Assembly (NCBI RefSeq): GCF_963678635.1
Contig: NC_087062.1
Coordinates: 100,489,209-100,553,208, forward strand
Source: Symsagittifera roscoffensis
Lineage: Eukaryota > Xenacoelomorpha > Acoela > Convolutidae
DNA: 64,000 nucleotides
Direction: 5' to 3'
Below the pieces are notes generated by a model. It was not told where the DNA came from, did no database searches, and was given only the letters and a program-made list of their open reading frames with translations. Shown piece by piece: positions 1-12,166 of this stretch. Position 1 is the first letter of the stretch; each line of letters begins with the position of its first letter. Both the position numbers and the translations under genes were made by a program.

Positions 1-1
1 C

Positions 2-757
2 CCGAGGGCCTCACGGAATCTGATCGCGAGCTTCGTCAAGGACATCCGAAAACTGTCAATTGGTCTGTTAATGGCACTGTATGTGACGTTTGGTCACAAA
101 AAAACTGTGGAGGGACCTGCGAACCTCTTCACCCAAGCGTTGGCACACCTGAGATTGGATGGACTCCTTACCCTGATCGCAATGACATATGGTCGGTTGG
201 GCGATTTGTACGTGCTTTTACGCTATCCCGAACAACTGCAGGGAGCGAGTCCAGAATTCAACGCGCAGTTGGAAACCGCCTCATACCCGAAAATGAAGGA
301 TTGGATGATACTCTTGCTCCAATACCTCCTGCAACAGAATAGGATTGTCACAGGAGAGGGCAAGGAGGCAACTGAATTGAGCGAGTGCAAACAGTTTTGT
401 GGCATGCCTTTGCTGACAGATCTGGCTGTGATGATGCGGATCGATCCGCTGGCTCTGGTCCATGGACTAAGGGAGTTCGCCACGGTAGTGTACGGACCAG
501 TGACGTCTTACGTGTTCCCAGACGTACAAGTGAAAGCATACAGGAACTCGACGTTGTACGTTAACTTAGTCTCCGCGGTGAATTGTTCCGTGTTGAATTG
601 GGTTGAACAGAAGGAGCTGAGAGGATTGTGCATTGAAGACAGATTATTCGGAAGAACAGCGGAGCCGGGATGGATATTGATGGACTTCAACAAAACTTTC
701 AAATGCAGAATGGGCGGCGAGGACCTATCCCATGTCCAGTTTAATCCTAAGCTTTGA
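2..757 (+). pseudogene. Virus-like ORF, 5' part outside window (unidentified)
   Basis: The frame is open from the window edge to TGA at 755-757. The first ATG inside the window is at 71, but the frame continues upstream of it, so the true start lies outside. The product is mostly alpha-type, with no signal peptide; I do not recognise it. Base composition is near 50% GC, unlike the AT-rich surroundings, and there is no sign of introns. Immediately downstream, the same frame stays open to 1171 beyond the single TGA, while another frame takes over from 754. The set of adjacent intronless plus-strand frames resembles a compact viral genome, so an endogenous viral element is possible. A single-exon host gene is the alternative. 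Confidence 0.4.
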
Positions 758-2175
758 AATCTGCGACCAGTGATGAAGGATTCAGGAGACGCGATGCGGG
801 TCCCATTTTGGCCGGAAGCATATGCACACGTCAAGGAGAATCAGCAAATGTCGCTTTCCGGGTCCAGGCCGCTGCCGGACCAATGTCCCCGATATCCAAC
901 GATAAAGATGATGTTGTTGGGGTCACCTCTCCCGCCATTGCCCCTCGCATCGGAGCGGCTCGTGACAGGGAAGAAAAAATGCGGAAATGGAGTGAAGGCA
1001 TGGAGCCGCGCTTTATCAGCTGAAATGTTGCGGCCTTGCACACATTTGACTTCACGTTTCCTGATGCATGGAGCCGGAAGAAGATCGAGGCACCACCTTC
1101 CAGGAGGCCCGGGGTTTCCGCTGACGTGTGGAATGACGTGTACACACCAGCCCATGATTGGTCACGATTGAAAGGGCCAGGAGAAGTGAAAGTGATACTA
1201 TTAGAAGTGGCAAATGAGTGCAGAGGAGTCAAGTACATGACGGTCGACGAGCTGGCGCCATATGGCGACGAATCAGTGGAGTTCCTGGTGAACGACGAGT
1301 TATTCTATCACGGAGGGGATCTGACCGTACCGGTGCGGCCGGACTTGGGCATGGATATGCGACAAGGCCCATCGGGACCTGGGCTGAGACCAGACACAAA
1401 CGATGATGAGCAGATGGATCAGGATGAAGATCATATGGAGGGAAAGGGAGACAAGTCAAATGAAGTGGACTTAGGAGCGTTGGATAGAGACTTGCTGGAA
1501 TACCACTTCATTGAAGACGACGACGGGGAAGTCGATGGAAATCTTTTGTTGATGACACCATCGTCTTTCATGTGAGGCGCCAGCCATTTTGTCCCCAGTG
1601 GATCCGATAGGCCTGCTAATGGATTACCAAGAAAGGACACACAGAAACTGCTCCATGAGTCACCAAGGAGGAGAAGAATCGACGAGACTATGAGGGTATC
1701 CTTCCTGAGCACGTTGCCTGAAGAAGAGTGGGAGAGATACCAGAGTGAACTTGAACGAAAGGCAGCAGTGATCTGGAACCGAGTGACTTTCATGGAAAGG
1801 ACATGGGACGTGATACGCAGGTACGGGAAGCAGTCCGTAATGAAGGTGAGGTTGAACCAACCCATCATGCGCGAGATTCTAGGGAAGCTAATGAGCTCCG
1901 TAGAGTCTGACATTCTGACCGATTCAGTTCCGGAGGACAGCGCCGATGAAAATCAGGTTGTGAGAAAACTACCCGTCAAGCGAGCCAAGAAAGGGCTGAA
2001 GAGATTGAAAGGGAGAATAGTAAGCAAGTCCGTGAATCAAAAAGCGGTGAAGTCGAAGGCTAATGCAATAGTGTCCTCGTTGGCAAAAGTAGCTCGTCCA
2101 AGTGAGAGTGGACAAGTAGATAATGCAGCGTTGGCCGTGGGAGAGAAAGAAAACCTGAAACCCCCTATGATATAA
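754..2175 (+). pseudogene. Virus-like ORF with two in-frame TGA codons (unidentified)
   Basis: One reading frame stays open for 474 codons from 754 to TAA at 2173, interrupted only by TGA at 1021-1023 and TGA at 1573-1575. Between the two TGAs the product is acidic, with a D/E-rich stretch near 1405-1545. After the second TGA it becomes basic and helical, with a K/R-rich segment near 1975-2060. An acidic then a basic section would fit a phosphoprotein-like or structural protein, but no family is recognised. It follows directly on the upstream frame. Both internal stops are TGA, as is the upstream stop; TGG-to-TGA mutation, readthrough or a foreign genetic code cannot be told apart here. Confidence 0.35.
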
Positions 2176-2382
2176 GCAGATTTGACCTCAATAGCCACAA
2201 GGTCGAAGAAAAGCGCACCTTGGCGGACACAAAGCTCGAATTGGAAGTCTTCAGTCAGTGTGGATCTGGAGGACTCGACGATTACAAGCCCCCACTGACC
2301 AACATGGCCCGGATGAAACTGGAGGGGCAACTCGGTGTGGTCGAGTACAGTCGGATCACAGTGCCCGACTCAGTCCACATGG
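2148..2382 (+). pseudogene. Virus-like ORF fragment, first part of a frame-shifted unit
   Basis: The frame around 2148-2382 encodes a natural-looking stretch (ADTKLELEVFSQ at about 2223) with no ATG at its head. It then continues through 2501, but the more protein-like reading after about 2383 moves to another frame. Composition matches the two upstream ORFs. The family is not recognised, and the piece is probably part of the same decayed virus-like locus. Confidence 0.3.
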
Positions 2383-2652
2383 GAGATCCCGCAGGGGGGT
2401 TATGTGGAGATGTTCAAGGCGAGGAACTCAGCGAGAGGGCACTTGATGGCCTGGAGCGAGAAGCCCGCCATGCAAGAGTAATTGAAAGAACTGACGGATA
2501 ACTCTAATTTGAATCGAAAGGAATACGGCACTGTGATGTCATCGGAGGCTAATGAAATCGGGCTGGAAAAAGTATCGGAAATCTACTGGATGGCGGCCCT
2601 CCATAGGTACTTTGACGAGACGATGCATGCACATGCCACGGTGGCAGCATAA
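2383..2652 (+). pseudogene. Virus-like ORF fragment, second part, with internal TAA
   Basis: From 2383 this frame reads on from the preceding fragment, meets TAA at 2479-2481, and continues open to TAA at 2650-2652. There are natural-looking W, Y and M residues in between (for example SEIYWMAALHRYF near 2575). The assembly gap begins 95 bases later, so any continuation is lost. Unidentified. Confidence 0.3.
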
Positions 2653-2747
2653 CAGGCCTATCCGTGTGCAAGAACTGCCTCGCAAATACGACTGGCCTGG
2701 TGCCTAATGGGAATCAAAAAATCGGAATATGAGGCCAGAAATGAATC

Positions 2748-2947
2748 NNNNNNNNNNNNNNNNNNNNNNNNNNNNNNNNNNNNNNNNNNNNNNNNNNNNN
2801 NNNNNNNNNNNNNNNNNNNNNNNNNNNNNNNNNNNNNNNNNNNNNNNNNNNNNNNNNNNNNNNNNNNNNNNNNNNNNNNNNNNNNNNNNNNNNNNNNNNN
2901 NNNNNNNNNNNNNNNNNNNNNNNNNNNNNNNNNNNNNNNNNNNNNNN
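2748..2947. other. Assembly gap, 200 N
   Basis: Exactly 200 undetermined bases, the usual form of a placeholder gap of unknown size. It separates the GC-rich virus-like frames from AC microsatellite DNA, so their true distance is not known. Confidence 0.99.
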
Positions 2948-3631
2948 CTCAGAATAAGAATTCTTTCACTAAAATAAGCACAAACGCACACGCGTGCACC
3001 TATACACACCCATAACAATTATTATCAAACAATTACACACATATACATAAATACAAAAACATACAAACAAACAATAACACACACAATCACACATACACAA
3101 ACAACAATCATTACACACACCACGCACAAACCATCACTCACACATACACATGCACATATATACACCCTACACCCATAACAATTATTATAACGATATACAC
3201 ATTAACAATTATTACACAGGTGCAGTGACAGTTATTACTCTAAAACACATAATCAAACAGCTATACTTATAACAATTATTACATACTGATTATAAATTTT
3301 TAAACTTTTACCCACAGCAGTTTATAATTACACACACAAAAACGCACACACAATCACCTGTAAAAAGATATCCCACATAAACAACACAAAAACATAGACA
3401 CATGCACACACACCCAAAACAATTCTAACAACACACACACATACACCACACATAAATGCCCACACACACACAAACACACATAACTTTTACACAGTTAAAT
3501 GAACACACACAAAACAATATCAATTACTACACACACAATGACAAATTTTACCCACCATTTTTACAATTATCGCTCACATACCGTTACACGCAGACAGAGT
3601 TAAATCAATTAGTACACACACACACACACAA

Positions 3632-3663
<32 letters not shown>

Positions 3664-3837
3664 TACAAATATGCACACACGCACACAATTAAACATGCGC
3701 ACATTTAACCCCATAACACTTTTAAAATCACACACACACGAACACGTTCAGAAACACAGTCACAAATATTTATTACAAACCCACACACGCACATACAGAC
3801 GCCCATAACAATTGTTGGACAAAAACAACACCCACAA

Positions 3838-3869
<32 letters not shown>

Positions 3870-4240
3870 ACACATTTATCACGTAAACACTCAGAAACAC
3901 ACAAACGAAAATATAGACTCGTAACATTTATATCACACACTTAAAATATATTACTCAAATTTATTATTATACTAATATATTACACACTAATAATCACTAC
4001 AAATGCACACACACATCACAACCCCAAAAAATTGAGTACACGCACATTAACAATTCTTTTACACTCAAACATATAAAAAATTTTACACACACAAACACCC
4101 ATAAAAAATTACACAAACACATAATTATAAATAAAAACACACTGACACATACAGACTGACACACAAAAGTATTACACACACATAAATATATTTATCACAC
4201 ACATACTCACACACGCACACAAATACGCACACCACCATTA
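2948..4240. repeat. AC-rich microsatellite block
   Basis: About 1.3 kb of irregular (CA)n and A/C-rich simple sequence on the plus strand. It is punctuated by a recurring phrase of the type CCCATAACAATTATTA (near 3010, 3172 and 3802, with variants between), which suggests an underlying longer unit. No gene is seen. A smaller related patch lies at 4720-4930. Confidence 0.85.
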
Positions 4241-4394
4241 TTTTTTTCATCAGAGCTAACGCGCTGACAACATCAAAACAACAAAATTATATCTGTTTGG
4301 ATATGGCGGTGATTGCAAAAACTAGAGCAAATTGTCGGAAAAATCCAAGATGATAGCTAGTTATCTAAACTAACTGATACTTTTACGAGTCCAA

Positions 4395-4610
4395 ACTAAG
4401 TGTTCTGTGAATTGTGAGCGGATTTCGCATCAAGGACGCTCCATTTGTTCTTTTTCTTCCTTTCATATCTTTGATCGTTCCGAAAAAACTTGAAACATGT
4501 TTAAAGACTTGTCCCTGGATTCCAGGAATATAAAGACACAGAATTTGGCCTTGTATAGCATAGTGAAGATCAAGTTCTGTATAGTGAAGATCAATTTGGC
4601 CTTGTATAGC
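4395..4610 (+). repeat. Diverged copy of the TA-flanked MITE family
   Basis: It shares the internal phrases AACATGTTTAAAGACTTGTC and GGACGCTC with the better-preserved copy at 34008-34191. It lacks a clean left terminal repeat, and the right end reads TTTGGCCTTGTATAG. It is followed by a short duplicated phrase, ATAGTGAAGATCAA, at about 4559-4610. Confidence 0.55.
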
Positions 4611-5135
4611 ATAGTGAAGTTTTGTGATCATTCATCAAGACCGGTTGCCAGTATAACATATGAAAAAATTAACTTGTGAAATTGTGTCTTCGACACAAAG
4701 TGTTCAAAGCTATCAGCTTTGTCACACACACACACACACACAAACAAACAAACAAACACCTTAAAAACTTTACACAGAAACCCATTAACAAATATTACAC
4801 ACACACACACTCACACGCACACAAAAACAAATATTGCACACATGCATTAAAAATTATTACACACAGACATTCACACCAAACACCAATGATAACTATAACA
4901 TGCACATAAACATTTTTACACACACACATACACTGCCACAGATATCTGAATTTCATCTATCAATTAAGTTGCCAATTCTGGAAAAGCGATAGGAAGTTCC
5001 AGTTTTAAGATCCATCTCAAACGTAGACAAAGTTTAGCGCCAGAGTTCATTCCTATTCGGACTGGAGTGTGCCTTGAAAGAGTGAATGGGACAGGAGAAG
5101 AAGAAGAAGAAGAAGAAGAAGAAGAAACTGTTCAC

Positions 5136-5288
5136 CTTATTGGGCGGGGGGAGGAGGGCGGCGGAGGGCTTGTTGAGATGGGGGCTGGTGAAGAACTGCT
5201 TCAGCTGCAGACTGCCCACTCTGAGACTCCCCCCCAAACACATGTGGGAAGTGTGCATGTTGCACCAACTCACTTGCACGGGGTGTAT
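5136..5288 (-). CDS. BLTP1: BLTP1 exon 9 of window
   Basis: Acceptor TTTCTGCCAG|ATACACC at 5288 and donor AATAAG|GTGAAC at 5136; 153 bases, phase 0 at both ends. The product starts IHPVQVSWCNMHTSH and continues GSLRVGSLQLKQFF, matching the R-V-x-x-C-N-L-H ... Q-V-R-Q-Y strand pair of BLTP1. A pure (GAA)n tract on the plus strand (about 5097-5127) lies right behind the donor as a (TTC)n run in the transcript. No further exon is recognised below this point. Confidence 0.85.
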
Positions 5289-5587
5289 CTGGCAGAAACA
5301 GACAGTCATAACCATTCATAACTTCATCTTCATTCAACCTAATAAGAGACTGAACTTTGTTCTTCCACCCTTAAAACAAGTTCACCTTAAAACAAGTGTC
5401 ATTAGGTTGGGATGAACTAATTTCAATCAGTGTTTAATGCGGATATTGACCAGTCAAACTGATGAAAAACAGTATTCATTTAGGTTTCAGGATGATTAGT
5501 TAGTATAATATACTTTACAAAATCATAATCCGGTATAAAACAAGAAAGAAAGAGGGGAGCTGCATAAGAGTTCTGAAAAAACATTTG

Positions 5588-5690
5588 CATGTTTAAAGAA
5601 TTGTCTGTGGATTCCAGGAATGTAAAGACACAAAACTGTGCGTTTCTCCAGCGCACAGTTTGGCCTCGTATAGCATAGTGAAGATCAAAA
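5588..5690 (+). repeat. Partial MITE copy in BLTP1 intron
   Basis: It has the right half of the MITE family: CATGTTTAAAGAATTGTC, AGACACAAAACTGTGCG, then the right terminal phrase GCACAGTTTGGCCTCGTA. The left half is missing. The rest of this intron, 5700-6540, is AT-rich and shows nothing. Confidence 0.6.
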
Positions 5691-6544
5691 GTTTGTGATT
5701 AATCATCAAGACCGTTGCCTTGCCAGTATAACATATGAAAAATTTAACTTGTTTCATTGAACCTACACACTCAGGTTTGGAAGGTTACTTTTTGTGAAAA
5801 GTCAAAAAATTCAAAAACGGACAAAAAAACTAAAAACTTTTGCATTCCGGGACCAAAATTTCATGTGTAATTTTTTTTTGGCGTAGACGCTAAAGGAGTA
5901 GAGTTTTCCAAATCAGCTCTAATCCGTGAAACAAAACCTTTAGATTTGGTAAGTTCGTTTCTGGGAAAACGAAAAAAAAATCAAAGTTAGAGGTCAAATA
6001 TTCCATCCCCCAACAGATTTTTCGAAGGCTGTAGACAAAGTGTTAAAGCAAAGAGACCAAACGAGTATGCCGGCATAAAAATATGAGGAAAATCCTGCTA
6101 CAAATACCACTTTCTCGAAAATCGGTAAAAGGGTTTTTCAGAAGACAGCTACTTTTTTAAGGGAAAAGATAAAATTTTCCAAAATGTCTCAAAAAGTTAA
6201 ACAACTCAATACCAAACGTTTTAATAATACCCGTTTTTATCAAACAAGAGTTCTAGCCAAATATGCTCAGCAAAAGGTTTGAAATTCAATTTAGAAACTG
6301 AACAATTACAAAGCGGAAACAAGGCCGACAATCTTTGAGCAGACAAAGTTGAGCCAAAAAAAAATTATGTAAAAAAAAATTAAAAACTTTCAAGTTCACC
6401 TGAAACATCCCTGTAGAAACTAGCACCCAACCAGTAGTTAATAGTAATTTAGTACCCACCCAGCTAATACTCACCCACAAATTTTTAAACTGATCTTGTT
6501 AAACTAGTTGTTAACCCGAAAAAAAGTCTGCACTCTGGTTTGAT

Positions 6545-9500
6545 AAGTGAATCGAAATTTGGATAGATAGCATAATGGAGATTAAATTTTTTTTTGTGGT
6601 TCAATTCACATTGATATTGGTGAGTTTGTCTGGCTCCAACAAGTCCAAGTGAATCGAAATTTGAATAGATAGCATAGTGGAGATTAAATATTTTTTTTTG
6701 TGGTTCAATTCACATTGATGCTGGTGAGTTTGTCTGGCTCCAACAAGTCCAAGTGAATCGAAATTTGAATAGATAGCATAGTGGAGATTAAATCTTTTTT
6801 TTGTGATTCAATTCACATTGATGTTGGTGAGTTTGTATGGCTCCAACAATTTCAAGTGAATCGAAATTTGAATAGATAGCATAGTGGAGATTAAATATTT
6901 TTTTTTGTGGTTCAATTCACATTGATGCTGGTGAGTTTGTCTGGCTCCAACAAGTCCAAGTGAATCGAAATTTGAATAGATAGCATAGTGGAGATTAAAT
7001 CTTTTTTTTGTGATTCAATTCACATTCACGTTGGTGAGTTTGTCTGGCTCCAACAAGTCCAAGTGAATAGAACTTTGAATATATAGCATAGTGAAGATTA
7101 AATCTTTTTTTTTGTGGTTCAATTCACATTGATGTTGGTGAGTTTGTCTGGCTCCAACAAATTCAAGTGAATCGATATTTGAATAGATAGCATAATGGAG
7201 GATAAATCTTTTTTTTTGTGGTTCAATTCACATTGATGTTGGTGAGTTTGTCTGGCTCCAACAAATTCAAGTGAATCGATATTTGAAGAGATAGCATAAT
7301 GGAGATTAAATCTTTTTTTTTGTGGTTCATTTCACATTGATATTGGTGAGTTTGTCTGGCTCCAACAAATCCAAGTGAATCAAAATTTGAATAAATAGCA
7401 TAGTGGAGATTAAATCTTTTTTTTTTGTGGTTCAATTCACATTGATGTTGGTGAGTTTGTCTGGCTCCAACAAATTCAAGTGAATCGAAATTTGAATAGA
7501 TAGCATAATTGAGGTTAAATCTTTTTTTTGTGGTTCAATTCACATTGATGTTGCTGAGTTTGTCTGACTCCAACAAGTCCAAGTGAATCGAAATTTGAAT
7601 AGATAGCATAGTGGAGATTAAATTTTTTCTTTGTGGTTCAATTCACATTGATGTTGGTGAGTTTGTCTGGCTCCAACAAGTCCAAGTGAATCGAAATTTG
7701 AATAGATAGCATAGTGGAGATTGAATGTTTTTTTTGTGGTTCAATTCACATTGATGTTGGTGAGCTTGTGTGGCTCCAACAATTTCAAGTGAATCGAAAT
7801 TTAAATAGATAGCATAATGGAGATTAAATTGTTTTTTTTGTGGTTCAATTCACATTGATGTTGGTGAGTTTGTATGGCTCCAACAATTTCAAGTGAATCG
7901 AAATTTGAATAGATAGCATAATGGAGATTAAATCTTTTTTTTTGTGATTCAATTCACATTGACGTTGGTGAGTTTGTCTGGCTCCAACAAGTCCAAGTGA
8001 ATAGAACTTTGAATATATAGCATAGTGGAGGTTAAATCTTTTTTTTTGTAGTTCAATTCACATTGATGTTGGTGAGTTTGTCTGGCTCCAACAAATTCAA
8101 GTGAATCGATATTTGAATAGATAGCATAATGGAGATTAAATCTTTTTTTTGTGGTTCATTTCACATTGATATTGGTGAGTTTGTCTGGCTCCAACAAATC
8201 CAAGTGAATCAAAATTTGAATAAATAGCATAGTGGAGATTAAATCTTTTTTTTGTGGTTCAATTCACATTGATGTTGGTGAGTTTGTCTGGCTCTAACAA
8301 ATTCAGGTGAATTGAAATTTGAATAGATAACATAATGGAGGTTAAATCTTTTTTTTTTGTGGTTCAATTCACATTGATGTTGCTGAGTTTGTCTGGCTCC
8401 AACAAGTCCAAGTGAATCGAAAATTGAATAGATAGCATAGTGGAGATTAAATTTTTTTTTGTGGTTCAATTCACATTGATGTTGGTGAGTTTGTCTGGCT
8501 CCAACAAGTCCAAATGAATCGAAATTTGAATAGATAGGATAGTGGAGATTGAATGTTTTTTTTGTGGTTCAATTCACATTGATGTTGGTGAGCTTGTCTG
8601 GCTCCAACAATTTCAAGTGAATCGAAATTTGAATAAAAAGCATAGTGGAGATTAAATTTTTTTTTGTGGTTCAATTCACATTGATGTTGGTGAGTTTGTC
8701 TGGCTCCAACAAATTCAAGTGAATCGAAATTTGAATAGATAGCATAATGGAGGATAAATTTTTTTTTTGTGGTTCAATTCACATTGATGTTGGTGATTTT
8801 GTCTGGCTCCAACAAGTCCAAGTGAATCGAAATTTGAATAGATAGCATAGTGGAGATTAAATCTTTTTTTTGTGGTTCAATTCACATTGATGTTGGTGAG
8901 TTTGTCTGGCTCCAACAAGTCCAAGTGAATCAAAATTTGAATAGATAGCATAGTGGAGATTAAATATTTTTTTTGTGGTTCAATTCACATCGATGTTGGT
9001 GAGTTTGTCTGGCTCCAACAAATTCAAGTGAATCGAAATTTAAATAAATAGCATAGTGGAGATTAAATTTTTTTTGTGGTTCAATTCACATTGGTTTTGG
9101 TGAGTTTGTCTGGCTCCAACAAATTCAAGTGAATCGAAATTTGAATAGATAGCATAATGGAGATCAAATCTTTTTTTTGTGGTTCAATTCACATTGATGT
9201 TGGTGAGTTTGTCTGGCTCCAGTAAATCCAAGTGAATCGAAATTTGAGTAGATAGCATAGTGGAGATTAAACCTTTTTTTTGGTTCAATTCACATTGATG
9301 TTGGTGAGTTTGTCTGGCTCCGGAAATACAAGTGAATCGAAATTTGAGTAGATAGCATAGTGGAGATTAAACCTTTTTTTTGGTTCAATTCACATTGATG
9401 CTGTTGAGTTTGTCTGGCTCCAACAAATTCAAGTGAATCGAAATTTGAATAGATAGCATAATGGAGATCAAATCTTTTTTTTGTGGTTCAATTCACATTG

Positions 9501-10630
9501 ATGTTGGTGAGTTTGTCTGGCTCCAGTAAATCCAAGTGAATCGAAATTTGAGTAGATAGCATAGTGGAGATTAAACCTTTTTTTTGGTTCAATTCACATT
9601 GATGTTGGTGAGTTTGTCTGGCTCCAACAAGTCCAAGTGAATCGAAATTTGAATAGATAGCAAAGTGGAGATTAAACCTTTTTTTGTGGTTCAATTCACA
9701 CATTGATGTTGGTGAGTTTATCTGGCTCCAACAAGTCCAAATGAATCGAAATTTAAATAGATAGCATAGTGGAGATTAAGCCTTTTTTTGTGGTTCAATT
9801 CACACATTGATGTTGGTGAGTTTTTCTGGCTCCAACAAGTCCAAGTGAATCGAAATTTGAATAGATAGCATACTGGAGATTAAATATTTTTTTTTTGTGG
9901 TTCAATTCACATTGATGTTGGTGAGTTTGTCTGGCTCCAGTAAATCCAAGTGAATCGAAATTTGAGTAGATAGCATAGTGGAGATTAAACCTTTTTTTGG
10001 TTCAATTCACATTGATGTTGGTGAGTTTGTCTGGCTCCAACAAGTCCAAGTGAATCGAAATTTGAATAGATAGCAAAGTGGAGATTAAACCTTTTTTTGT
10101 GGTTCAATTCACACATTGATGTTGGTGAGTTTATCTGGCTCCAACAAGTCCAAGTGAATCGAAATTTGAATAGATAGCAAAGTGGAGATTAAACCTTTTT
10201 TTGTGGTTCAATTCACACATTGATGTTGGTGAGTTTATCTGGCTCCAACAAGTCCAAATGAATCGAAATTTAAATAGATAGCATAGTGGAGATTAAGCCT
10301 TTTTTTGTGGTTCAATTCACACATTGATGTTGGTGAGTTTTTCTGGCTCCAACAAGTCCAAGTGAATCGAAATTTGAATAGATAGCATACTGGAGATTAA
10401 ATATTTTTTTTTGTGGTTCAATTCACATTGATGTTGGTGAGTTTGTCTGGCTCCAACAAATTCAAGTGAATCGAAATTTGGATAGATAGCATAAGGGAGA
10501 TTAAATCTATTTGTGTGGTTCAATTCACATTGATGTTGGTGAGTATGTCTGGCTCCAACAAGTCCAAGTGAATCGAAATTTGGATAGATAGCATAAGGGA
10601 GATTAAATCTATTTGTGTGGTTCAATTCAC
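6545..10630 (-). repeat. ~104-bp tandem satellite derived from BLTP1 exon 8 boundary
   Basis: About 39 head-to-tail copies, each 103-108 bp, varying mainly in a run of 5-10 T (plus strand). On the minus strand each unit contains the last ~35 bases of BLTP1 exon 8 (codons for LLEPD-LTNIN, with a few substitutions), the exon's donor AAT|GTGAATTG, and ~65 bases of intron. The array directly abuts exon 8 on its 3' side. Since the coding part matches a conserved host protein, the exon must be the source. Some blocks of several units are duplicated (for example 9240-9480 against 9480-9660, and 9680-9900 against 10080-10400). Confidence 0.9.
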
Positions 10631-10874
10631 ATTGATGTTGGTGAGTATGTCTGGCTCCAACAAGTTCACGTCCACCTGGTCCACATGTATTCGCACCATC
10701 CTGTACTTGGCACTCTCTGTGCTCATGCACACTCCACTCCCATCACCCGCCACGCCCCCTGCCCCTCCCTCTCCCCCTCCTCCGGCTGGCGCACCGGCAC
10801 CGTTCTCTTCGCCACCGACAGCCAAGGTGGAGTTGAATAGACAGCTGTCTTTTTTCTGCAGATGCACACAGTGC
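10631..10874 (-). CDS. BLTP1: BLTP1 exon 8 of window; its 3' end seeds the 104-bp satellite
   Basis: Acceptor TATTCGTTTAG|GCACTG at 10874 completes the codon begun in the preceding exon. The exon reads HCVHLQKKDSC, a glycine/alanine-rich insert, then KYRMVRIHVDQVDVNLLEP and TNIN. The donor is ATCAAT|GTGAATTG at 10631/10630. Joined to the next exon, the spacing agrees residue for residue with animal BLTP1 between the KYTMIRL-like strand and the following CNLH-like motif. Downstream of the donor the last ~35 exonic bases plus the splice site recur about 39 times. Confidence 0.85.
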
Positions 10875-11419
10875 CTAAACGAATAAAACATACACAAATG
10901 AAACACACTCGAAATGAATAACACTAACCTGCGGTCACATGTTCTAAAAGCTCAATTGTTGGTATATGGCAGCGTACTTAGTTATTGAATGACTACACAC
11001 AGGCCCAGAGGAGAAAGTCCTAAATGTTTTCGAAAAATTGCCCAATTTGGGTTGCACCGTTCTTATCGCAATAAGTCTCGGAATTTGACCACCGAATTAG
11101 TTAGTACACTTTATTCAGAATGATTTTTTCTTTCAAGTCACGTGTCGTAATCGCATAATCAATCGCATCGCTCTATTTGAAATCATCGACATATGCATAT
11201 GAGATTTAGGCCGGTGGGATTCACATCTCTTTTACCACTCGTTCGTCCTCTAGACGCACAAAAAGTCCCCAATCAGCACTTTTTCATATCTATTTCTCAG
11301 TCTTTTCCAGCGGTCACTATGGAGCTATTTAGTTTCAACTTGAAGCGTAAAAGTGCGTCTCATCCCATCTAGCATCCAGATTAACGGTGTGCACTTAGAG
11401 GTGCTCCTGTTTATTTCAC
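10875..11419 (-). other. BLTP1 intron without recognisable elements
   Basis: Unique, AT-rich intronic sequence between exons 7 and 8. No ORF, repeat or RNA gene is seen. Confidence 0.6.
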
Positions 11420-11601
11420 CTTCCGCAGTCAAACAGTGCAGTGTGTAGTAGGCTGGTGGGATCCATGGCCAGCAGAGACACCTGGGAGTGGATGGCGTCC
11501 AGCAGGGACATCAGTTGTCCCACTGACCCATTGCCCCTCAGCGGCAGAAACTTCAGCTCCGTCAGCCACGCGTACTCCACAACACTCCCTCTCTGTCCAC
11601 C
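11420..11601 (-). CDS. BLTP1: BLTP1 exon 7 of window
   Basis: It encodes VVEYAWLTELKFLPL, then VGQLMSLLDAIHSQ and TALFDCGR. Animal BLTP1 has L-EYAWL at this point, followed by an amphipathic helix ending in W and a cysteine-containing strand. Donor GGAAG|GTGAAA at 11420. The acceptor at 11601 (ATTGGAG|GGT) has a weak pyrimidine tract and is chosen mainly by phase 0, so the start could move by a few codons. Confidence 0.8.
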
Positions 11602-11635
11602 CTCCAATGTGTTAGAGTAGCCCTACATACAAACG

Positions 11636-12110
11636 GCATAATTACCAAATGGCATAAAAGTTAAAAATTCCCAAATGGCATAACTTTCATGCAATAAATG
11701 CTTTAAAAAATCGAGAACAAGTTTTTCGTGAACAATAAAACAAAAAATTAGTCAAGTTGTCAATTCAAATGTTGATTGAAAATTTATTTTAAAAATTGTA
11801 GGTTTTTTTTTCAAAAGCGAAAAGCATAAGATTGGGTTATTGATAAGCTTATGATGGGCAACTTTTCCGACAAACTTGTGGCTTCACATTTGTCTGGAGG
11901 CAATTAATTCCAAATCTTGTTCACGTGTTTTCCTTCATGACAAAATGTTAAAATGATAAATTGATAACGGTAGAATTACAATGAAACCTTGAAACTTATG
12001 CCATTTGGGAAAAATTTTGTTTACAAGTCAATTGAGAATTATGTGATTTGGGAAGTTACCCATGAAGTTTATACTATTTGGGAAAATCTTCTTTTTTATG
12101 TCTTTTGTGA
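11636..12110. repeat. Inverted-repeat element, probably a hairpin MITE
   Basis: The phrase CCAAATGGCATAA occurs twice in one orientation near 11652-11690. Its complement (TTATGCCATTTGGGAAA and diverged TATACTATTTGGGAAA) recurs near 11997-12085. The two ends could fold into a long imperfect stem enclosing ~300 AT-rich bases. No coding capacity. Confidence 0.45.
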
Positions 12111-12166
12111 ACTTAGCCATTTGAAACGTAATCCATACATACACACACTCTCTTTTCCATTTTCCA

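Noticed and set aside
2948-4240. Short ORFs rich in T/H or C/V in the AC microsatellite
   Set aside because: Direct translations of dinucleotide repeats.
6545-10630. CRISPR-like array
   Set aside because: Repeats are directly abutting with no unique spacers, and the genome is eukaryotic.
6545-10730. Minus-strand ORFs of 60-137 codons within the 104-bp satellite
   Set aside because: They are products of the repeat in frames not used by BLTP1 and are broken by variable T-runs.
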